Shown here piece by piece: positions 36,062 to 44,499 of a stretch of 64,000 bases of DNA. Source of the DNA: 2-02-FULL-66-14 sp037443705 (GTDB lineage Bacteria > Pseudomonadota > Gammaproteobacteria > Burkholderiales > SG8-39); contig JBBINV010000002.1 of assembly GCA_037443705.1 (NCBI GenBank), positions 1-64,000 of the forward strand, in the 5' to 3' direction. A program made the position numbers and the translations under genes. The notes beneath the pieces were generated by a model, which saw only the letters and a list, made by a program, of their open reading frames with translations, was not told the origin of the DNA and searched no databases. Every line of letters starts with the position of its first letter. Position 1 is the first letter of the stretch.

Positions 36062-37264
36062 CTAGCACACCGGGATTGCGCCGTCGACGATTTCTTCCCA
36101 CAGCCGCGGCAGGCGCGCGAGCTCGTCACGCGCGATTTCCGAAAGCCCCGGCTCGAGCGCGGGCAGCGCGCGCGCATCCGCGACGCGCACCTTGACGTCG
36201 ACGATTTGCGGCTCGGTGATCGGGCGCCCGATCTGGCTCACGAGGAAGCAGTACGCCTCCTCCACCTCTGCGACGCCAGCGACCGCCGCGCGCGCGATCC
36301 GCTCGGCCGCGAGGTTGTAGAGCTTGCCGACGTGAGTGACCGGGTTCTTGCCTGCGGCGGCCTCGAGGCTCATCGGGCGGTACGGCGCAATCAGCCCGTT
36401 CACGCGGTTGCCGCGCCCGACCTGGCCGTCGTCGCCCGACTCGGCCGAAAGCCCGGTGACGGTAAGGTAGACGCTGTCCCCGGTAGCGCCGTCCGCCGTA
36501 TTCACTTCCACGAAGACGGGCGCGGAGCCGGATTCGCCCGCGGCCTCGCGCACGATCCGCGCGATATGCGCCTTCTTCTCCTGATAATCGCTCATGCTCG
36601 CGACGTGGCGCCCCACGAGCGCGCAGGCGACCGTCAGCCGGATCTCCGTGCCGCTGCGCAATCCCATCACCTTGACGTCCTCGCCGATCGCGGGATTCGC
36701 GTCGCGCGCGCGCCGCGCTGTCAAGGCGCGCTCGGCGGCGAGCACCGCGCGCTCGAGCCGGTCCAGCGGCGCGTAGCCCGCGCCGATCGAGGTGTCGTTG
36801 GCGAGCGGCGCGCCCGATTCCTGCGCGCGAAGGAAGAGCGCCGCGAGATCGGGCGAAGTCGGGCGGATGCGCGGAACGATCCGGACCTCGCGCGCGGCGT
36901 CCAGATGCCGGAGGTTGCGCGCGAGCCAGGCGCGGGAGAGCTCCACCGCAAGCTCCTCCACCGGAACCGTGACGCCGCGAAACTCGCGCGTTGCCCGCCC
37001 GGCGAGATAGATCTCGATCGGCTCGAGCACCTCGCCCCCGCCGAACGCGGGGCGCGCCGCGCCGCCGTAGAGCAGCCCCTTGTCGACGTTGTGATGCAGG
37101 ACCGCGCCGAAGCGATCGCGATAGTGGCGCGCGAGCCCCACGCTCAGGTTCTCCGCGAGCGCGTCGCAGATCGTGTCGGGGTGGCCGAGGCCCTTGCGCT
37201 CCGCGATCTCGAAACGCAGCTCCGCCGGCGAAGGCGCCCGCAGCGCCTCTACGCTCACTCGCAT
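36062..37264 (-). CDS. Archaeal-type methionine adenosyltransferase (SAM synthetase)
   Basis: 400-residue protein of the archaeal MAT family, unlike bacterial MetK. Hallmarks are the ERKGLGHPDTICDALAE start, HHNVDKGLLYGG, VMGLRSGTEIRLTVACALV, and the glycine-rich SAESGDDGQVGRGNRVNGLI. It makes S-adenosylmethionine from methionine and ATP. ATG 37264 has no ribosome site, and the FNR-like box at 37298-37311 with -10 GATGAT (37276-37271) puts the transcription start there. Oxygen-regulated SAM supply could feed the two radical SAM enzymes and the several methyltransferases in the window (inference). Confidence 0.92.
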   Translation of the reverse strand: MRVSVEALRAPSPAELRFEIAERKGLGHPDTICDALAENLSVGLARHYRDRFGAVLHHNVDKGLLYGGAARPAFGGGEVLEPIEIYLAGRATREFRGVTVPVEELAVELSRAWLARNLRHLDAAREVRIVPRIRPTSPDLAALFLRAQESGAPLANDTSIGAGYAPLDRLERAVLAAERALTARRARDANPAIGEDVKVMGLRSGTEIRLTVACALVGRHVASMSDYQEKKAHIARIVREAAGESGSAPVFVEVNTADGATGDSVYLTVTGLSAESGDDGQVGRGNRVNGLIAPYRPMSLEAAAGKNPVTHVGKLYNLAAERIARAAVAGVAEVEEAYCFLVSQIGRPITEPQIVDVKVRVADARALPALEPGLSEIARDELARLPRLWEEIVDGAIPVC

Positions 37265-37297
37265 GAGGGGATCATCCGCCGGAGCCAGGGCCGATGG

Positions 37298-37311
37298 TTG
37301 ATCTGGCTCAA
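37298..37311. promoter_or_regulatory. FNR-like palindrome driving divergent SAM synthetase and usp operon
   Basis: TTGATCTGGCTCAA. TAAGAT (37333-37338) lies 21 bases to the right and GATGAT (37276-37271) 21 bases to the left. The usp ATG 37357 has an AAAGGAG site; the SAM synthetase side is predicted leaderless. Confidence 0.7.
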
Positions 37312-37356
37312 GAACCGGGCCGCCCCCCGGCCTAAGATCGAACCAAAGGAGACGCC

Positions 37357-38193
37357 ATGAACTACAAGACGATCCTGGTACATCTGGACCGCGGCGCGCG
37401 CGCCGCGGAGCGGCTCGAGCTGGGCTTCAGCCTGGCCGGAAGCTTCGATGCGCATCTGGTGGGCCTGTTCGCGCTGAGCGCACCGCGCATTCCGTCGTAC
37501 GCGCTCGCCGAGGCCGGGCGCATCATGGAGGAAGCCGAAGCCCGGCACCGTGCCGAAGCGATGCACGCCGCCGAGAGCCTGTTCCGCGCCGCCGCCGCGC
37601 GCCACGGCCGCAGCGGCGCCGAGTGGCGGGCCTCCCGTGCCGATGCGCTCGCCGCAGTCCAGCTCTCCGCGCGCTACGCCGACCTCGTGATCGCCGGGCA
37701 GCACGATCCGGCCGAGAACTCGGGCGTGACGCCGGATTTCGTCGAGGACCTGGCGCTCGGCGCCGGGCGACCGGTGCTGTTCGTGCCGTACGCGGGCCGC
37801 TTCCCGCAGGTCGGGCGCAAGGTGCTGGTCGCGTGGAACGCGGGCCGCGAGGCCGCGCGCGCGGTGGTCGATGCGCTGCCGCTGCTCGCACGCGCTTCCG
37901 CGGTGCACGTGATTTCCTTCAACCCCGCGAAGGGTGGCGCCGATCACGGCGAGGTGCCGGGAGCCGACATCGCGCTGTATCTGGTGCGGCACGGCATCAA
38001 GGTCATCGTGCACCGGCAGGACAACGGCGAGGTCGACGTAGGCAACCAGCTCCTTTCGCGCGCCGCCGACCTGGACATCGACCTGATCGTGATGGGCGCC
38101 TACGGCCACGCGCGCATGCGCGAGATGGTGCTCGGCGGCGTGACCCGCACGCTGCTCGAGACCATGACGGTCCCGGTCCTGATGTCGCATTGA
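37357..38193 (+). CDS. Tandem universal stress protein
   Basis: 278-residue protein with two UspA domains (residues about 1-145 and 155-278). The first starts MNYKTILVHLDRGARAAERL and lacks a clear nucleotide loop. The second has KVLVAWNAGREAARAVVDAL and ends with the complete loop MGAYGHARMREMVLGGVTRTLL. Strong AAAGGAG ribosome site. Its stop overlaps the TTG start of the phosphotransferase-like gene (TTGA), and the small kinase gene follows two bases later, so the three form one FNR-box-driven operon. Confidence 0.92.
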   Translation: MNYKTILVHLDRGARAAERLELGFSLAGSFDAHLVGLFALSAPRIPSYALAEAGRIMEEAEARHRAEAMHAAESLFRAAAARHGRSGAEWRASRADALAAVQLSARYADLVIAGQHDPAENSGVTPDFVEDLALGAGRPVLFVPYAGRFPQVGRKVLVAWNAGREAARAVVDALPLLARASAVHVISFNPAKGGADHGEVPGADIALYLVRHGIKVIVHRQDNGEVDVGNQLLSRAADLDIDLIVMGAYGHARMREMVLGGVTRTLLETMTVPVLMSH

Positions 38194-39272
38194 GCTCGCC
38201 CTTCACGCCCGAGCGGCTGCGCGGCTACCTCGCGGCGGTTCACGGCCGCGAGCCCGACTCGATCCGCATCGCCCCGCTCGGCGCGGCCGCGCCCGGCGAC
38301 AAGGGCTACGGCTACGGGATCCCGCTCAGGGTCGATTACCGGATCGAGGGCGAATCGCACACCGTCGTCATCGAGACGGTGCGTCCCGGCCCCTTCGGCC
38401 ACGAGCACATGGCCGATCGCGCGCAGCTCCTGCTCTGGGCGCACCGCGCCTACGGGCGGCTGCCGCGCCACGTCGCCTCGCTCGACGTCGGCGCCGTGAA
38501 GAGCGACGGCACGCTCGACCCCCTCGGCTCGGCCGAGGAGCTCTTCATCGTCACCGATTTCGTTCGAGGGATCGAGTACGCGGCCGACCTTCTGCGGCTG
38601 CGCGAGGGCGCGCCGCTCGCCGACACCGATCGCGCGCGGGCCGACGCGCTGTGCGACTACCTCGCCGGCATCCACCGCACCCGGGGTCCCGACGCGGGCC
38701 TCTACGTCCGGCGCGTGCGCGAGCTGCTCGGACACGGGGAATGCATCTTCGGGGTTGTCGATTCCTATCCTGCCGAGGGTCCGATTCCGAAAGATCTTCT
38801 CGTTCGAACCGAAGAGCGCTGCCTCTCCTGGCGCTGGAAGCTGAAGGGGCGTACGCACCGCCTGCGCCAGGTCCACGGCGATTTCCATCCGTGGAACATC
38901 CTGTTTCGCGAAGGGACGGATTTCTCCGTGCTCGACCGCTCGCGCGGCGAATGGGGCGATCCGGCCGACGACGTCGCGTGCCTGACGCTCAATTACCTCT
39001 TCTTCTCGCTGCAGCGCTCGGGCCGGCTCGAAGGCGCCTTCGAAGCCCTGTTCCGGCGGTTCTGGGACCGCTACCTCGAGACGAGCGCGGACGCGGAGAT
39101 CCTGGAGGTCGTCGCGCCGTACTATGCCTTCCGCGCGCTGGTCGTGGCGAACCCTCTGTGGTATCCGAATCTGCCCGGGCCGCTTCGGGCGCGCATCTTC
39201 GACTTCCTGCTCGCGGTGCTCGCCGAAGACCGCTTCGACCCCGCGCTCGTCAACCGCTACTGCGGGACCTGA
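38190..39272 (+). CDS. Aminoglycoside phosphotransferase/APH-family kinase-like protein
   Basis: 360-residue protein-kinase-fold phosphotransferase. The catalytic loop VHGDFHPWNILF (Brenner-type HGDxHxxN) and the metal-binding segment LDRSRGEWGDPADDVA are intact. TTG 38190 overlaps the Usp stop (TTGA) and gives the N-terminus SPFTPERLRGYLAAVHG. The natural substrate is unknown. Such proteins paired with a second P-loop kinase are commonly annotated as a bifunctional aminoglycoside phosphotransferase/ATP-binding unit, and here the two halves are separate genes. Antibiotic resistance is not implied. Confidence 0.85.
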   Translation: MSSPFTPERLRGYLAAVHGREPDSIRIAPLGAAAPGDKGYGYGIPLRVDYRIEGESHTVVIETVRPGPFGHEHMADRAQLLLWAHRAYGRLPRHVASLDVGAVKSDGTLDPLGSAEELFIVTDFVRGIEYAADLLRLREGAPLADTDRARADALCDYLAGIHRTRGPDAGLYVRRVRELLGHGECIFGVVDSYPAEGPIPKDLLVRTEERCLSWRWKLKGRTHRLRQVHGDFHPWNILFREGTDFSVLDRSRGEWGDPADDVACLTLNYLFFSLQRSGRLEGAFEALFRRFWDRYLETSADAEILEVVAPYYAFRALVVANPLWYPNLPGPLRARIFDFLLAVLAEDRFDPALVNRYCGT

Positions 39273-39273
39273 G

Positions 39274-39798
39274 ATGCGTGCCGCGTTCGCGGTGTGGCTC
39301 ACCGGCCTGCCGGCTTCCGGCAAGACCGCGATCGCGCGGGCGCTGCTCGCGCGGCTGCAGGAGCGCGGGATCGACGCGGCGGTGCTCGAGTCGGACGTGA
39401 TGCGAACGCAACTCACGCCGCGGCCCCGGTACGACGAGCCGGAACGCGAATTGTTCTACGAGGCCCTGGCGCACCTCGGAGAGTTCCTGGTCGATCGCGG
39501 CGTGCCGGTGATCTTCGACGCCACCGCAAACCGCCGCGCGTACCGCGACCGCGCGCGGGCGCGCCTCGCGCGCTTCGTCGAGGTGTTCGTGAACTGCCCG
39601 CCCGATGTGTGCGCGGCACGCGATCCGAAGGGGCTCTACCGCAAGGCGAGGCAGGGCGGCGCGCCTTCTCTGCCCGGCACCGGAAGCGCCTACGAGGCGC
39701 CGCTCCGGCCCGAGCTCGTGGTGCACAGCGAAAAGACGGCGCCCGCGGAGGCCGCGCGCGCGATCGTTCAGCTGCTCGAGGAGCGCCACTGGCTCTGA
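39274..39798 (+). CDS. P-loop kinase, APS-kinase-like (AAA family)
   Basis: 174-residue single-domain kinase with Walker A GLPASGKT near residues 10-17 and the fold order of adenylylsulfate kinases (FVNCPPDVCAARDPKGLYRKAR, SAYEAPLRPELVV). ATG 39274 is one base after the end of the preceding TGA. The APS-kinase-like YEAP and DPKGLY motifs are present, but no sulfate-assimilation genes are nearby. Together with the APH-like gene it may phosphorylate an unknown small molecule. Call CysC-like rather than CysC. Confidence 0.82.
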   Translation: MRAAFAVWLTGLPASGKTAIARALLARLQERGIDAAVLESDVMRTQLTPRPRYDEPERELFYEALAHLGEFLVDRGVPVIFDATANRRAYRDRARARLARFVEVFVNCPPDVCAARDPKGLYRKARQGGAPSLPGTGSAYEAPLRPELVVHSEKTAPAEAARAIVQLLEERHWL

Positions 39799-39818
39799 AA
39801 TCTGATACGCTTTGCCGC

Positions 39819-40139
39819 ATGAGGAAAGCGAAGGCGGCAAGGCCGAAGGCGACGCGCAAGGTGGCACCCGGGACGGAACTTCCGCGCGAGGAGCGCGATC
39901 CGGTCTTCATCGAGCGCCCCGACGGCTTCTACTGGCAGTCGCCCGATGGCGGCAGGGAGTACGGGCCGTTCGCCACGCTCGCCGAGGCCGAAGCGGACGC
40001 CGAGGCATTCGACGAATCGCCGATCGTTCCGGGCGAAACCATCCAGGAGGCCGAAGCCGAGATCGGCATCGCCGACTGGGTCGATCCCGAGACCGGCGCG
40101 CCCGCGGAAGAGTCCGTCCCGCGGATCGAAGATCACTGA
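39819..40139 (+). CDS. Hypothetical protein with basic N-terminus and acidic C-terminus
   Basis: 106 residues: a Lys/Arg/Ala-rich head (RKAKAARPKATRKVAPG), a central aromatic motif FIERPDGFYWQSPDGGREYGPFATLAEAEAD, and an acidic tail. The central motif looks like a small beta domain common in betaproteobacterial hypotheticals. No catalytic residues can be named. A TACGCT hexamer about 10 bases before the ATG could be its own -10. It ends 2 bases before the convergent FAD oxidase stop. Confidence 0.72.
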   Translation: MRKAKAARPKATRKVAPGTELPREERDPVFIERPDGFYWQSPDGGREYGPFATLAEAEADAEAFDESPIVPGETIQEAEAEIGIADWVDPETGAPAEESVPRIEDH

Positions 40140-40140
40140 G

Positions 40141-41478
40141 CTAGCGGCGCAGCACGCATTTCTCGTACAACCCTGGAAACACTCCGTCCGGATCGTAGCG
40201 CACCTTCAGCTTCCGGTACTCCTCCCCGCCGTACAGCCGATCGAACTCCTCCCGCGCGTAGCAGCTGTCCGAGTAGAGCGACTTGATCCCGCCGAGCGCG
40301 GCCACTTTTTTTTCGATCATCCGGTTGAAGTACCCCGGCGGATGCTTCTCGCGCGTGCGCTTCACGTCCCAGAAGCCGAAGTTCAGATACCACTCGCCGC
40401 TCCGCGGATAGAGCGGGAACGAAGCGGCGGAGGCGACCGGCCCGATCGGGCAGATCCATTGCGGCCAGATGCCGATCTCGCGCGCGTAGAACTCGAAGAA
40501 TTCGGCGGCGCGCGCGAGCGGCACGTCCACGTCCTGGATGATCGACTCGGAATGCAGACCCGCGAGGCGCTCGATCCATTTCGTCGCGCCGATGCGGCTG
40601 TTCCAGCGCATTATCTTCGTGTACGAGCGCGATCCGAGCCTGGCCTTTCCGAACAGATACCTCCGGAGAACCGGGACCTGCGCGCCCACGTTTTTCGAGC
40701 ACCAGAACCAGTCTGTGTCCCAGCGCCAGATGAAGTCGCGCACCGTCAGGTAGTCCTCGCGTCTTTCCGCAATGGACCTGAAGTAGATCCTCTCGAACGT
40801 GTAGTCGCTCGTGTACGGCGCCGCGTCGGCGAAACGGCCGAGCGTGATGAACAGCCGCCCGGGCGAAAATATCGTTCCGTCGATGAAATCGGCGTCGCCG
40901 GCGCGGCAGCGGTCTCCGAGCTCCCTGAAGAAGTCCTCGACATCACGAAACCCCAGGTGCTCGAGCCGGACGTACGGCTTGACCGGTGCCGTCTTCGCGC
41001 TCACGCGCAGCGCGTAGCCGAGCGTGCCGTAGGAGTTCGGGAACCCGTAGAAGAGATCGGCGTGCGCGTTGTCGGGACGGCACACGACGATCTCGCCCTG
41101 CGCCGTGAGCACCTCGATTTCTGCCACGGTCTCGTGAACCAGACCGTAGCGGTGCGAGGAGGCCTCGATTCCGACACCTGCCACAGCGCCGCCGAGGGTG
41201 ATGCTTTTCAGCTGCGGCACGACCGCCGGCATCACGCCGTGCGGCAGGCACGCCTCCACCAGCGCGTCGTACGGCACCATGCCTTCGGCGTCCACGAACC
41301 CGGCTTCGGGATCCACGCGCAGGACGTCGCGGAATGCGCGCACGTCGAGGCGCTTTCCGGCGTGCGCCACGCGGTCGCGGAAGAGGTTCGAGGTCTCCTT
41401 CGCCAGGCGCACCGCGCCGCCGCCTGCGCGCAGGCTTGCCGCCAGAGCGTCGCGCCTCGCCGCGTGGTCCGCGCTCAG
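40141..41478 (-). CDS. FAD-binding oxidoreductase (DHCR24/TmsA-like)
   Basis: 445-residue FAD-linked oxidase of the 24-dehydrocholesterol-reductase type. The FAD-binding PCMH segment runs PQLKSITLGGAVAGVGIEASSHRYGLVHETV, followed by FYGFPNSYGTLGYALRV and a C-terminal substrate domain. The gene overlaps the upstream cyclopropane-synthase-like gene by CTGA, and CTG 41478 gives the N-terminus SADHAARRDALAASLRAGGG. This pairing (SAM methyltransferase plus FAD oxidoreductase) matches the tmsB/tmsA (bfaB/bfaA) module, in which TmsA reduces a 10-methylene fatty acyl phospholipid to 10-methyl. Gene function is by context; the enzyme family is clear. Confidence 0.85.
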   Translation of the reverse strand: MSADHAARRDALAASLRAGGGAVRLAKETSNLFRDRVAHAGKRLDVRAFRDVLRVDPEAGFVDAEGMVPYDALVEACLPHGVMPAVVPQLKSITLGGAVAGVGIEASSHRYGLVHETVAEIEVLTAQGEIVVCRPDNAHADLFYGFPNSYGTLGYALRVSAKTAPVKPYVRLEHLGFRDVEDFFRELGDRCRAGDADFIDGTIFSPGRLFITLGRFADAAPYTSDYTFERIYFRSIAERREDYLTVRDFIWRWDTDWFWCSKNVGAQVPVLRRYLFGKARLGSRSYTKIMRWNSRIGATKWIERLAGLHSESIIQDVDVPLARAAEFFEFYAREIGIWPQWICPIGPVASAASFPLYPRSGEWYLNFGFWDVKRTREKHPPGYFNRMIEKKVAALGGIKSLYSDSCYAREEFDRLYGGEEYRKLKVRYDPDGVFPGLYEKCVLRR

Positions 41479-42734
41479 GACGAGGCCGCCGCCCTTCGGC
41501 CCCACGCCGCCTCCAGCTCCTCGGCGGAGCCGTAGACGAAGGCGCGGCTCATCGGGTAGCTGTCGCGCCGCACGTTCCCTTTCGAGAACACGATCTGGAA
41601 GAGGTGCGTGTGGCCGGCCGGCGAGCGGAACATCTCGGCGCATCCCACGAGGTAGGTTCGCCAGACGCGGCGAAAGCGCTCGTCGAACCGTTGCGGATCG
41701 AGCGCGCGGATGCGCTCCCAGTTGCGTTCGAAGCGCTCCGCCCACGCATCCAGCGTAAGCGCGTAGTGGCGCCTGAGGTTCTCGATGTCGAGCACCTCCA
41801 GTCCGGCGCGCTCCATCTCCACGATCGTTTCGGCGAGGCTCGGGATCCAGCCGCCGGGAAATACATGCTTGCGGATGAAGAATTCGGTTTCGTAGCGGCC
41901 GACGTGGCCGATGAAGTGGAGCATTCCGAGGCCGCCCGGCCTGAGGAACGCGGCGTGCGCGCGTATCACCTCGGCGAGCTGATCGCGCCCGGCGTGCTCC
42001 AGTGTCCCGATCGAGACCACCTTGTCGTATTCGCGCGCCGCGTCCCTGAAGTCGGTTTCGATCACATTGAGGGCGGCGCCCGCGCCGCGCCGCGCAATCT
42101 CCTTCTCTACCGCCTGCACCTGCTCGGTGGTCGTGTTGACGCCGGTGACGCGAACGCCGTAGCGCTCGTGGGCGCGCCACATGAACCCGCCGAACCCGCA
42201 GCCGATATCGACCACCTCCTCGCCCGGCTGGAGCCTGAGCTTGCGGCACACATGGTCGATCTTGTTGGCCTGCGCCTCTTCCAGTGTGCGCGTGCCCTCG
42301 CGCCAGTAGGCGCAGGTGTACATCATGAGCGGATCGTCGAGCCACAGGCGGTAGAACTCGGTGCCGAGCGCGTAGTGGAAACGCGCGTTGCGCTTCGCCT
42401 GCGCCCAGCCGGCGTTGGAATAGCGCAGCTCGTGCCAGCGGTTGCGCAGGCGCACGAGCGGTCCCGGACGGTCGAACCCGCCCTGCATGCCGGCCGCCAT
42501 CGCGCGCGAAAGGCTCCCCTCGACGTCGATCTCGCCGCAGAAGTAGGACTCGAGCAGCCCGATGTGGCCGAAGAGCGCAGTTCGCCACTCGGCGCCTCGG
42601 GTGCGGATGACGAGCGTGAACTCGGGCGTGCCGGAGCCGCTGCGGAACTCGCTCCCGTCGGAAAACCGCACCGCGAACGCCATGCCCGAGCGCTCCGCCA
42701 TGCGGGCCAGGGCATTTGTTATTGACCGCTTCAC
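41475..42734 (-). CDS. Cyclopropane-fatty-acyl-phospholipid synthase family methyltransferase (TmsB-like)
   Basis: 419-residue SAM-dependent enzyme acting on double bonds of membrane phospholipid acyl chains. An N-terminal lipid-binding domain (residues 1-110, including GEIDVEGSLSRAMAAG) is followed by the methyltransferase domain with VVDIGCGFGGFMWRA (motif I), NTTTEQVQAV and GTLEHAGRDQLAEV. GTG 42734 overlaps the polX stop (GTGA). Because the next gene is a DHCR24-like FAD oxidoreductase, formation of 10-methyl-branched chains rather than cyclopropane rings is likely (inference). Confidence 0.88.
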   Translation of the reverse strand: MKRSITNALARMAERSGMAFAVRFSDGSEFRSGSGTPEFTLVIRTRGAEWRTALFGHIGLLESYFCGEIDVEGSLSRAMAAGMQGGFDRPGPLVRLRNRWHELRYSNAGWAQAKRNARFHYALGTEFYRLWLDDPLMMYTCAYWREGTRTLEEAQANKIDHVCRKLRLQPGEEVVDIGCGFGGFMWRAHERYGVRVTGVNTTTEQVQAVEKEIARRGAGAALNVIETDFRDAAREYDKVVSIGTLEHAGRDQLAEVIRAHAAFLRPGGLGMLHFIGHVGRYETEFFIRKHVFPGGWIPSLAETIVEMERAGLEVLDIENLRRHYALTLDAWAERFERNWERIRALDPQRFDERFRRVWRTYLVGCAEMFRSPAGHTHLFQIVFSKGNVRRDSYPMSRAFVYGSAEELEAAWGRRAAASS

Positions 42735-44458
42735 CGCCTCCTGCCTTCCAGCATCCTGCGCACCTCGGCGAGCGGCCGCGTGTTGAGCACGTCCTTTTTC
42801 CCGAGCCAGCCGCGCCGCGCCTGTCCGACCCCGTATTTGAGCACATCGAAGCCGTCCACCGCGTGCGCGTCCGAGTTTATGCAGACGGGCACCCCTTCGT
42901 CGCGCGCCATGCGGCAGTGCACATCGGTCAGGTCGAGCCGGTCGGGGTGGGCGTTGAGCTCGAGCGCCGCCCCCCGCTCCTTCGCGGCGCGGATCACCGC
43001 CTGCATGTCGACCTCGTAGGGCGCGCGCTCGTCGATCAGCCGCCCGGTCGGGTGCGCGAGCAGCCGCACCAGGGGATGGGCGAGCGCGCGCAGGATGCGC
43101 TCGGTCTGGCGCGCCCGCGGAAGATTGAACTTCCCGTGTACCGCCGCGACCACGAGCTCGAGCCTCCCGAGAACCGAGTCCGGGAGATCGAGCGAGCCGT
43201 CCTCCCGGATGTCGACCTCGATCCCCTTGAGGAGCGTGATCCCCTCCAGCTCGCGGTTGAGCCGGTCGATCTCTTCGCACTGCCTGGCGAGCCGCACCGG
43301 GTCCAGGCCGTGCGCCAATGCCTCGCGCTTCGAGTACTCGGTGATAGCGAGATACGCGAGACCTCGCGATCTTGCCGCCTCGGCCATCTCGCGCAAGCTG
43401 TTCCTTCCGTCGCTCGCCCTGGTGTGCGCGTGCAGGTCGCCTTTCAGATCGGGAAGCTCGAGGAGCCGCGGCAGCTCGCCGCGGCGCGCGGCTTCGATTT
43501 CGCCCCGGTCCTCGCGCAGCTCGGGCGTGATCCACGGAAGACTCACCGCGCCGTAGACCGACTCCTCGGTATCGCCCGCGATGCGCTTCGCGCCGCGGAA
43601 CACGCCGTACTCGTTCACCTTGAGGCCGCGACCCTGCGCGAGCCTTCGCACCGCGATGTTGTGCGCCCTGGAGCCGGTGAAGTAATGGAGCGCCGCGCCG
43701 AAGCTCTCCGGCGCCACCACGCGCAGATCGGCCTGGATGCCGCTCGCGAGGCGCACGCTCGCCCGGGTGCTGCCGCTGGCGAGGACTTCCCTCACTTCCG
43801 GGTAGGTCGAAAACGATTCGATGACGGCGTTTTTCCCGGGAGCGGAAACGAGAAAATCGAGATCTCCCACCGTCTCCTTCATCCTGCGGTAGCTTCCCGC
43901 GATCACCACTTCGCGCGCGCCGGGCGCCCTGCGCAGGTACTCGGCGTACGGCTCGGCGTACTGCGCCGCGATCGCGAGCTTCCAGCGCCGCGCCTTGGAG
44001 AGCTGCGCCTGCACCGCCGCGAGCACGCGGCTCTCGGTCTTCTCGCCGAAGCCGCCGAGTGCGCGCAGCCGCCCTTCGCGCGCGGCGCGCTCGAGCTCGG
44101 CGAGCGAGCCGATCTTCAGTTCGCCGTGGAGCGCCTGCACGCGCTTCGGTCCGAGGCCCGGCACGCGAAGCAGGTCCGTGATCCCGGGCGGGAACTTCGC
44201 CTTCAGACGCTCGAGCAGCCTGGCAGTTCCGGTTTGCGCGATCTCCCGGATCTTGCCTTCGAGGTCGGGCCCGACGCCCGGAAGCTTCGGAAGATTCTTT
44301 CCCCCGGAAACCAGACCCGCCAGCTCGATCCTCAGCTCGCGCACGATGCGCGCCGCGTTGCGGTAGGCGCGCACCCGGAAGGGATTCTCGTCCTGAAGCT
44401 CGAGCAGATCGGCGATCGTTTCGAAAATCGCGGCGATGTCGGCGTTGTGGACCGCCAT
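42731..44458 (-). CDS. polX: Family X DNA polymerase/PHP phosphoesterase
   Basis: 575-residue bacterial PolX. N-terminal helix-hairpin-helix domain (NPFRVRAYRNAARIV, LPGVGPDLEGKI), a polymerase palm with GSYRRMKETVGDLDFLV (metal-binding DLD), and a C-terminal PHP domain (LKGDLHAHTRASDGRNSL, TEYSK, VDIREDGSLDLPD, NAHPDRLDL, INSDAH) expected to be a Mn-dependent 3'-5' exonuclease. It fills gaps in base-excision repair. ATG 44458 is divergent from the carboxymuconolactone decarboxylase gene with about 41 bases between them. Confidence 0.95.
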   Translation of the reverse strand: MAVHNADIAAIFETIADLLELQDENPFRVRAYRNAARIVRELRIELAGLVSGGKNLPKLPGVGPDLEGKIREIAQTGTARLLERLKAKFPPGITDLLRVPGLGPKRVQALHGELKIGSLAELERAAREGRLRALGGFGEKTESRVLAAVQAQLSKARRWKLAIAAQYAEPYAEYLRRAPGAREVVIAGSYRRMKETVGDLDFLVSAPGKNAVIESFSTYPEVREVLASGSTRASVRLASGIQADLRVVAPESFGAALHYFTGSRAHNIAVRRLAQGRGLKVNEYGVFRGAKRIAGDTEESVYGAVSLPWITPELREDRGEIEAARRGELPRLLELPDLKGDLHAHTRASDGRNSLREMAEAARSRGLAYLAITEYSKREALAHGLDPVRLARQCEEIDRLNRELEGITLLKGIEVDIREDGSLDLPDSVLGRLELVVAAVHGKFNLPRARQTERILRALAHPLVRLLAHPTGRLIDERAPYEVDMQAVIRAAKERGAALELNAHPDRLDLTDVHCRMARDEGVPVCINSDAHAVDGFDVLKYGVGQARRGWLGKKDVLNTRPLAEVRRMLEGRRR

Positions 44459-44499
44459 GGCCGAAAGTATAGTGGGCGTCCCCCACCGAGAGGATGACC

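Noticed and set aside
38190..39798. Aminoglycoside-resistance gene cassette
   Set aside because: The APH-like and P-loop kinase genes are embedded in a UspA operon, show no cassette or mobile signals and have usual base composition, so the family name does not imply resistance.
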